A DNA stretch of 64,000 bases from Chrysomallon squamiferum (lineage: Eukaryota > Mollusca > Gastropoda > Neomphalida > Peltospiridae), in the NCBI GenBank assembly GCA_012295275.1, contig CM022676.1, forward strand, positions 5,544,687 through 5,608,686, written 5' to 3'. A model generated the notes under the pieces. It was given only the letters and a program-made list of their open reading frames with translations. It searched no databases and was not told where the DNA came from. Numbering within the stretch: the stretch's first letter is position 1; every line of letters starts with the position of its first letter. The translations under genes and the position numbers were made by a program. Below are positions 30,901-41,753 of the stretch, one piece after another.

Positions 30901-31631
30901 GTCTAATACTACTAATCATAATATATTGTTCACTATTAATTTCAAAAGACACACACACACACACACACACAATCATTATTGTTCAAGTTGTCACTGATGA
31001 ATTCAGTGTTACTATTATAATACTTCATCTTCTACAGAATTACATTTGATAATTATTATTAGTGATTTTCAGTTCAGTCATTTAATTAATTTATTTACTT
31101 ACTATTATTGTTATTTTTTTTATTATTATTATTACTATTATTATTTTCAGTTGAAGGACAGACTGTACCACCAGAACAAAGAGGTATGTTTGGTATTTAC
31201 ATGTGGTAAGGAAGTGATATAATTCATAGAGCATATACAAGTTTACCTGTCCAGAAGACAATTCTGCTAAAACTGGTTTTTCTAAAATGATAATTTTATG
31301 CTCTTGAAGTCACATATTTATTAACAGAAATAAAAATCACTACAGCTACAACAAGCAGAAATACATAATAAACAAATACAGTATCCAAAAGTAATATAAA
31401 TAGTTTTCAGTAACAAATGACTTAATTTGTCAAGAAGATTATTACTGTTATATACATTTCATAAAAGTAAACAACAGAAACCAGATGCAACTTAAATAAT
31501 ATGCTTCTAATTGCATTAAGAAAGATAAATAGCTTGTTTCTTTTCAACATTTGTATTTATTTATAATCTTATTTTTATTTGATTATTTAATTAGATTATT
31601 GTTATTATCATTATTATCATCATTATGATCA

Positions 31632-31684
<53 letters not shown>

Positions 31685-32376
31685 GTTAATGATTTTGATT
31701 ACACAATATTTTAAAGGATTTTATTTTTATTTTACCTGGGATGTTTCTCCTGCAACTTTTAAAACATTTTATTACTTTAGTCTTGTTTTGTGAATGACTC
31801 TTCAGTATACATATTATATATCTATATACTTTTATGATGATTTAATTTCTTTCCCTGATGTAATAATAAAAGTTATTAAATACTCAGCTTTTTAGACAAA
31901 ATATTTATTTTATTTATTTATTTATTTACAGTTGGAATTCTTAAATTAGGCAGAGCTATCAAAAATAAACCATTCCATCTGTATTACACAAAAACGAAAG
32001 ACACTATAAATGCAAGCATTATAGTATTCCTCATGGATGGACTGGAGGTAGCATCATGCTATCCTGGGTACCCATGTTCTCATGGAAGGACTTCTGGAAT
32101 TGAAAGAAAGTCTGATACAGTTATACATGTATGGTTTAATAAGTTTTCTTCAGGAAAACATGCTGGTACTTGGAAAGTTAAAGATGGCGATGAAACTTCA
32201 AATTCAGTTAAACCAGAACCTCCATTTGGTAAATATGTGAACACAATACGAGTTGAATTTGACTGGGGTTTGGTTTTTTTTAATCATTATTATTATTTAT
32301 TTTTCATTTATTTATTTTATTTATTTTGTTTATTTATTTATTTATTTTATTTTATTTTATTTTATTTTATTTTATT

Positions 32377-32415
<39 letters not shown>

Positions 32416-35096
32416 TTTTATTTTATTTTATTTATTTATTTATTTTAATATTATTTATTTATTATTATTATTTCATTTATTTATTTATTTTTTTTTTTTT
32501 TTTTTTTTTTTAGAAATAATCTAATTGTAAAATTTATAAAAAGAAATGGACAATTAATTCTAAAATATTTATTTTTACATGCAGTTATTGGACATTATTT
32601 TTCCCACATTAAATAATATATATGCATGAATTCAAAATGTAATTAATAGTTAAAGGTTTTTCTAACCTTAGTTTAATAAACTGACTCATGGTATCATCAA
32701 ATTTTAATTTTTTGTTTTGTTTTTATATTTGCAGTTGTTGGACTTTTTTCCGCAGATACCCCTGTCACCGGCAGACCTTTAGTTTTTACCTACACTAGGA
32801 GTTTTGATGATGTAAATCGTCCATTTATAACATTCTTTCACAACATGGACATCCAAGGAACATGTATGTCACGGAGTCCATGTTCCTCTTCACTGGGATT
32901 CAGAATATCCAGAGAGTCTGATACTGTTGTTACACTGGAAATTCCACAGTTTGATGAGACACAACACAAAGGTAGTTGGTATGTAAAAGATGAAGAACTG
33001 TTTTCCAACAAGATTCTAATCAAAGGACCACACTGTAAGTAGTATCTTTAATATGAGACTGTGTTTTGGATTAATTAAAAACTTTCTTTTCATTATACAT
33101 CATTTATAAAATTTTAAAATGTTTTCATTAAAAAAAGTCCTCAGAAACCAAGTTAAATCTGACTGAAGTACCTTTAACTGAAAATACTGAGTTAATAGGA
33201 CTTTGAAAGTCTTGTTCGACTTTTTGCCAATGAGTCTGTTGCTGTATTTTAATTTGTAGATGTTGGTACTCTTTCTGCACCAAAACCTGTCATTGCTTGG
33301 CCACTTGTTCTCACCTACAAGAGGAAGTTAGGTTATGCAGATACAACACTTATAGAGTTCCAGCTAGATGGTGTTACACAAGGGATATGTTATCCAAGGT
33401 TCCAGTGTGAGTCTGAAAAAGGATTCAACATCACAAGACAGTCAGAGACAGTTATAACTTCGGAGATACCGTTGTTTGATGAGGAGGAACATGCTGGTTT
33501 GTGGAAAGTTCAAGATGGTAATCAAAGTTCAAACACAGTCGAACTGAAAGGACCCTTTCGTAAGTGTTGCAGATGTAAAATTATATATTTGTTTGTAAAA
33601 TATTAGGTTTTCATGTGTCTAAATTATTTTTGATTTCTTGATAGTTATAGCACCTTTAATGTTTGGTAAATGCTCTAATATACATTAAGTGATTCCCAGA
33701 TGGTTATATTCTTCATATGATGCCTATCTAATGTTAGTGAGACAAAATATCAAACTCAGTTAAGTTATGATATTTTGCAAATAGAACTTTCAAATCAGAC
33801 ATCAGATATTTGAAGATTGTAAACATAATTTTGAACGAAAAAACAAAATGAAAAACAAATCATCTCTTAGCATGTAGCTATAGTTTTTGTATTATTTTTC
33901 TAATGGTCTTTTATGAATGCTTTATGTAATTGGTTTTGATGTGAAATAGATAGGACATTTCTTACCCTGTTTACACACTATTATTATTATTATTACCATA
34001 CACACTAATATTAGTATCACTTTTCATGAACCTACCAAATAAGTACTTTTATTATAACTATAGACATAAAGGAGTTATTATTGTTTTGGTGTCTTTGTGT
34101 ATGTTAATGAATTCAGTATTAAATATTTTTATTATTATTATTTTTTTAAACCAGGAACTAAACCTAAAGAAACAATAGGACGTCCACATTCACAGCGTAA
34201 GTGTTTCCTACTCTCCATAGTAACTTGATTTTTTTTTTTTTTTTTTAAATATTTTTAAAATTAACAGAGACAATCTTTCAGTTTTCCTGCAACATGGCAA
34301 TTAATTGTTTGCTTTACATTTTGTAGGTGTGGGAATCCTCACCAGTACTGTGCCTTCCATTGGTGAACCGTTTATTCTGACCTACAGCAAAACGAGCGTA
34401 GCGAAAATTACAACAACAGTACAGTTCTTCTTGAACTACAAAGAACGGGCAAAATGTGATCCTGAACAGGACTGTGTTTCTGACAAAGGATTCAATGTTT
34501 CGAAGACCTCTGATAATGTCATCACTTTGGTGATTCCGTCGTTTAACAAGGAAGTGCACAAGGGCAAATGGATTGCTTATGACAATGCCTGGCCTTCAAA
34601 TGTGATCGATTTAGAGGGTCTGTTTGAAAGTAAGTACTGATATCATTTAAATAATAAGAAATTATTATATTTATGGATATAAGATAAATTAGTTGTAAGG
34701 GTCCATTTAAAAGTAGGTATTAATATAATACTGAAAATTATTATATTTATTAGCATTAGATGATTGGAATTAAGAGGTCCAATTAAAAGAAGGTATTAAT
34801 ACTATTTATACGACTGAAAAATATTACATTTATTCATGACAGAAAATTAACCTAATTATTCAGGTAATATTTATAAACTTTATCAGAGTTGCAAAGAATA
34901 TTTGGGCATACATCATCTTAGTGCATCCATATTACTCTTATATTTGTATTAGGTGGTGTTATTTAAGCATATATATATACAGCTAGACAGAGATAATATA
35001 TTTGTATTTTGTATCGTTTATACATTAAATTTGATTAACTTAAGAAATGATTTGTTTTCTTAGATTGTTTAATGCAAAATGTTCTGATGTATGTTT

Positions 35097-35148
<52 letters not shown>

Positions 35149-37822
35149 TTTCAATTATTTTAATATTTGCTGTTTTTGTTTTCTAACACATCAAGGTCCT
35201 TTAGAAATAGTTACAAATGGTGAGTACTACCTTGGTAATAAATTATTCTATTGCTACATCTAAAAGGAAAAGTCATAATTTATTGTCTTCTCTGGTACAC
35301 CAATACATTTGACTCTTTGACAGTTGAAAAGCATATTATTTTAGAATTAATTTAAAAACAAATGAAGTAATATGTTATAATTCAGAGAGACTGAAATGTT
35401 GTGTTCTTTTGGAGACTCCAACCACTGAAGTCCAACTAGCATGGAATCACATCCAGTTTATGTTTTTTCTTATTAATGCAGATAAAGTAATTAAGAAAAT
35501 AGGAATAATTTTAAAATCCTTCCATGATACCACATCTTTATATAATTATGTTTGTTTTATTAAGTATATCTGAAAGAATGATGCTATTATGGAAGGTATT
35601 CCGACTTGTTATTGTAGAATTTTTCAAAAAAATGCATTTATTGTACATTGGTATTTTCTAATTATTAAATTACTTAATGACAGATACATTTCAGATTAAT
35701 AGGTGTCTAATGAACTAGTGTCAGCTTCAAAATTATATGTATTATAGTTTATTTATTTATTTATTTATTTATTAGTTGTTGTTTTTTTCTTCCTTGAGGG
35801 AGAATCTTACAAATATTTTAAAGGAAAATAATTAGTATTCATTTAATTATTATTTTCTTCTAGACTCTGGGATCCTTAGCTGTCTGACTCCTGTCATTGG
35901 TCAGCCTTTTGTTTTGGAATACAGTAAAAACAGAGGAAATACTAATTCAACAATGATAATATTTTCACTGAATGACCAACCACAAGGCTCATGTCGTCCT
36001 TCAGAGCCATGTAGTTCCACAAAGGAATTCAATGTGACGAGACAAAACAATAAACTAGTCACTCTCGAGATTCCAGAATTTAATGAACTGTTCCATGTTG
36101 GTATTTGGATGGTTGTGGATAGCAATGAACTTTCCAATACAATAACGCTTAATGGACCATTTGCAGGTAAGTGGATTTGTTATTATATTTCATTTCTGAG
36201 ATGCAGATGTTTAAATTTTTACCAGTTCCATTCTTTACTTTGTAAAGTTTAACTTTACGTATAATTAGTGTTGTATTTTTTTTATATATATGTTTGGCCT
36301 GTGAATCTACTGGTATCTGTTTTAAATAAGTTTCAAGCAGTTCTGCATCTTTCTGAAATGTTCAAAACAATTTTAGAATTTTGTATGTTTATACAGAAAC
36401 AACATTCATAATAATTTTCACTAAATAAGAACAGATTCTACACAGTTAAATATTGGATAAAAATAAATATCACGTTTTTGAGCACAAAATAATAGGGTAA
36501 AAAGAATGAAAGAAAAGAGAAAGAAATATAATGTGTAGTAAAATTTAATTAATAAACCCAATTTTATTGAAATAAAAATACCAAGAAAATGTTTTAATTT
36601 TCTTTCCTATTTTTTTTTTTTTTTAGTTTCTCTGTTCATTCATTAGGTTTACTAAATTTCATTTTATTTAGTTAACTTTTGTTATGTTCATATTTGAATA
36701 TTCAAGTTATTAGCACTTTATCATTAGTTTTATTAGTAGGTTAATTCACAAATGATTGTATTCTTACTGGTATTTATTAAAAGAATAATAATAATAATAA
36801 TAATAGTAATAATAGTAATAATTTATATTCATGTTCATATTTGTCTGTTGTTCAAATGGTGAATAGTGTTTCTAACACATGTTTGAATACAATTGCTTAG
36901 TTATTATTTATTATTATTATTATTTTTTTAATTTATTCATGCTTTTCCCCTTCTATCTTAGAAACAGCAGATGAAGCTAAACCATGGAAACAAACAAGAG
37001 GTAAGCCTAAGATAATTATTTTTTAAATAGTTTTTAAAATAACCCTTTAACTTGTTTAAAACCTAAATATGTTTACCCTTTCTTTTAAATTTATATATTC
37101 TTATTATAATTACTGTTAGTATTGCTTTGAACTCTGATTTCTTACCTCATTCTAAATGTACTGTCCTTGAAGTATAAGTTTACTGTCTACAAATAAATGT
37201 GTTTCAAAGAAACTTGTTATCAATTCAATACAGACCTGCACTTTAATTAGGTTTTCACTTACAGAGATAGGAGTTCTTACCATAAATAATTTACCTGTGA
37301 TTGGAGGGCCTTTTGTTTTCACCTATACAAACATCATGGTATTCAGAATTCAGGAGCACGTGTCGTTTGAAAGAAATCAGGCCACTATTGGAACATGTGA
37401 ACCTGTAGGTCCATGTGTTTCGCCGTCTGGATATAGAATCACGAAACAGAATGCCAATACAATCAGTCTGGGGATTGATTCATTTGATGAGGAGAAACAC
37501 AGTGGTACTTGGGTTGTTATTGACAATAATACGTCCTCTAATGAAATTAAACTGACTGGCCCCTTTCAAAGTGAGTGTTTTCAATTTGTTTTTGTTTCAT
37601 AAATACATTCTTCAGTGCAGTTAAATTTCAGTTCATTAATTTTATTTTATTAAATTGTAATGCCAGAGTATTTCATATCTTTCATTTTTTTACAAAAATT
37701 TAAATTATATCAAGCTAAATGATTGAGGGATTCTCTAAATGAATGTTCAGATAGAAATTTGTTTGTTTTTTTTTTGTTTTTTTTATAAATTAGACAAACA
37801 AACAAACAAAAAAAAAGAAGAA

Positions 37823-37901
<79 letters not shown>

Positions 37902-40237
37902 CAAAACAAAATGTAATAAAATAAAATAAAGATATGTTAAAATCAAATCAAATAACAAAAAAATCAAAAATAAATTTCAAAATCTAATTTTTACTGACAC
38001 TGGAGAAATCCATCTTGACAAATTTAATAGTGTTCTCATGATAATATTTTCACAGATACATTTACAAGATTTGAACTAATTTGTCTCAAGTGAAGACATT
38101 TACAAAATGTGTATCAACAGATTTATTATTTGATATTTTAATGATTTTTGTCTAAAATTTTGAATTTCATCTTTACTAAATCTTTACTGGTGTCTACAAT
38201 TAATGATATTCCTTCTAAAGTTTACCTGAAATAGTTCAAGCTTATGGTGTAAATACATATTCATACACTTCATTCATTTTAAAAATTTAAAAACTTAAAC
38301 CAGCCTTTGTTAATAATGATAAAGTATAGCACAAAATGCTGACTTCTCTCTTATGATAACTGAGTAAATGAAAATGTAGAAAGAACTTTCAAAGACTGAG
38401 TACCTCTTGTGACAATAATGAAGATGGACTATAGTAAATTTTTTAATATTTCACTGAATAAGGTGAAATGATAAATTATAAAATGTTAGACTTCTTGTGT
38501 CCTAAAAACTTTTTATTTAACTGTCTTTGGTTGTAACCAGCAAATGAAAACACCACAAATGCAAACACAAGAAACAAAAAAAAAATAATAAAAAATAAGA
38601 TAATAATAATAATAAAAAAATAAATAAATAAAATAAAATAAAAACTAGAAAATGTATATAGCCATGGCTAAACTTAAAATCATTTTCTCAGAGAAAATCA
38701 GTCATACTGCCATGTTACAATTATAACTATTGTGTCAACACTACCAATCTTTTAGAGAAAAATTAGCATAAATATTGTAATTCTACTGGGACCACTGCTA
38801 GTGTAGTAGTATTATAGTATTTTGAGATAGTTCTAAGGTATGTAAGAAATCACACACAATGATAATAATTATTTTCAACAGAATGGTTTTGCATCTTACA
38901 ACCAGCACAATTCAATATTTTTCTAATTTGTTGTTCGCAACAGTTGTTTTCATGTGATGCTACATTGATTGAAACTGATTTCCAGGTGAGCTTTTTAACA
39001 GTTGTCTTCTTTTTCCCTTTCTCAGGAGTAGACGGGTCATTTGAAACTGGACAAGTGCCGGGTAAGATGATTGATTTTCTTTTTAAATTTTTCTAGCCAA
39101 ATTGAAATCAATATGACAATAATATTCCCATATCTTTTTCTTTTTTCACCCTTTCGATCACAAATTCTACCTAATTATTACAGGTGCATTAAATCAGTGG
39201 ACTGAAGAAGGTAATATCTCTAATAAAAAAATTACCCTTGTTAATCATGTCAATATTTAAATAACAATAAAAAAAACAAAAAAAAACCAGTCAAACAAAA
39301 CAGAAAGAAAAACAAACACAAAATATATTCTATGTGAAGAAAAAAAAACAATTAAAAAAAACCCCATGTAGCTAGACATGCAAATATTATTATTTATTAA
39401 TGAATACCATGTATGATTTGTGATATCTGTAACTGTCCCAAATATCTATTTCAAACTGATAATTTAATTTCTGTTAGTGCAAAAAGAAATAAGATTTGTA
39501 TTTTGGGCTTATTCTGCAGTTATCTCTCATCCCATTTTGATTTTTACTGGTTACGTAATTTTATTTAAATGTTTGTTATTTAGTTTGTCTTATTATGATT
39601 ATACATACATACATACATACATACATACATACATACATACATACATAGATGCATGCATTCATTTTTCATCTTTATGTTTACAGAAGTAGAAGAGGTAGAA
39701 GAGAGAGAAGTAGAAGGAATGGAGGAAGTAGAGAACATTGAAGACACTTGTCAGTTTTCACTCTCAAACATTTTCTATTTTCTACTTCTGTTTAATTCAG
39801 ATTTATTATTATTTCTTCTTCTTCTTCTTCTTATTATTTATTTGGGTAGTTAGAGGTAGGATGCAGTGATTTTATTGCTAAAATTATTAAACAATTTAAA
39901 TTAAGAGTATTTCAGTATTTTGTTTTCTATACATTTCATTTTTCAACATTCTATTTAATTTTGTTTTAAAATGTAGAATAACGCACTTTCTTTTTCACAA
40001 ACACTGAAAGTAAAAATGAATAAAAAATAAAATTCATGGCAGCCATGTTGAACATTAAATAGTATTTAATATTTTTAGTGATAACCTAACTCAGATAGAA
40101 GTTAGAGCCAGTGTTACCCAGTAATCCATGTTGAAATAAACATGACTGAGACATTTAAAAATGAAATAAATTTGACTATTCAAACATTGGAACTAATGCA
40201 GTTTATTTAATTTAGACAAAAAATTGCTTGTTTATAG

Positions 40238-40279
<42 letters not shown>

Positions 40280-40743
40280 ATTCTGTAAGTCACAATTTTT
40301 AAATTCACTTTCGTTGCAGATGTTGGTGTTCTTTCTGTGGAGAAACCTTACATCGGCATTCCGTTTATTCTACAGTACAGAAAAGTAGGAGTGGACGAAA
40401 TTAAAACTTATGTCACTTTCAACCTGAATAATGAACCCCAGGGTTCCTGTTATCCTGAATATCCTTGTACTTCTCCACAAGGATATATTCTCTCACGAAA
40501 TGGTGACAGTATCCTGATGGAAGTTCCTGAATTTGACCCAGAAAAACACAAGGGTACGTGGATTGTGGTTGATGATAACAAAATGTCCAATAGCATCATA
40601 CTGGCTGGCCCGTTTTCAAGTAAGCTTGAATTTTATTTATATATATTTTATTATTATTATTAGTATTATTTAAATTTCTTACTTTTTTATTATTTTTATT
40701 ATTATTATTTTGTTATTATTATTTAAATGTTCTTACTTTTTTA

Positions 40744-40775
<32 letters not shown>

Positions 40776-41718
40776 GTAGTAGTAGTAGTAGTATTTAAAA
40801 TTATTTAAAATTAAATTATTTTTATTTTTTTTAGAACCAAAAAGATTTCGTTATTAAATTATTATTTTTTTTTTTATTCATTCATTTTGACCAAGAACTG
40901 TCAACAGGTTTAAAACAGTGAATTAGTTAGTAGTAATTTACAAATTATAAACACTGTCATTTCCTTTGTCAGTATGTATATCTTGTAATGATTTATGATA
41001 ATCGTCACATACAAAACAGTATAAATTACAGAATATGAATCATTAAACAAAAATAAAAATAATGAATGCACAAAAAAATAGAGGAAATATTTTGACCAAA
41101 ATAAATTGTCCAATTAGTAAAATTAAGTCACATTAAACAGAACTAAGTGCATTTAATAACTAGTCACAAATAGTTTTAGTTTTAGTTTATTAGTTATTCT
41201 AAAGCCATCATTTTCAAATTTTTATTCTGAAGAATAATTTTACTTGCTTGAAATTAAGTTGTATGTGGGTGGGTTGGTGGATGTCCAGATACATGAATAT
41301 TTTGTATGCAGATATGCTAATACTTCATTTCTCGGTTATATGTATAATTGTTTTCTTCAATTATAAAATGCTTTTCTTATTTATTTATTTTATTTATTTA
41401 TTTATTTAATCACTTTTGTTTTTTTTTTTTTTTGGAAACAGGAAAAGAAAATGGTGAGTCTTTTATTTCAAAATAAAAAATGCCAGTTTCATATAGTTGT
41501 TTTTAATGTTCATTAACATTCTTTTTACTTTTGTAAAACTGACAAAAAATGTTTTATTTCATTTTATTTATTTATTTGTTTGTTTCTTTATGTGTATAAA
41601 AATTTAAAAACTGACTGATTGGTTGATTATTTTTTCTTTATTTGTTTATGTTGTTAACAAGATTTCAGTTAATTTGTTCTGTTCCTGGATATTCAGTTTA
41701 ATTGTTTCATTCCAGTTA

Positions 41719-41753
<35 letters not shown>

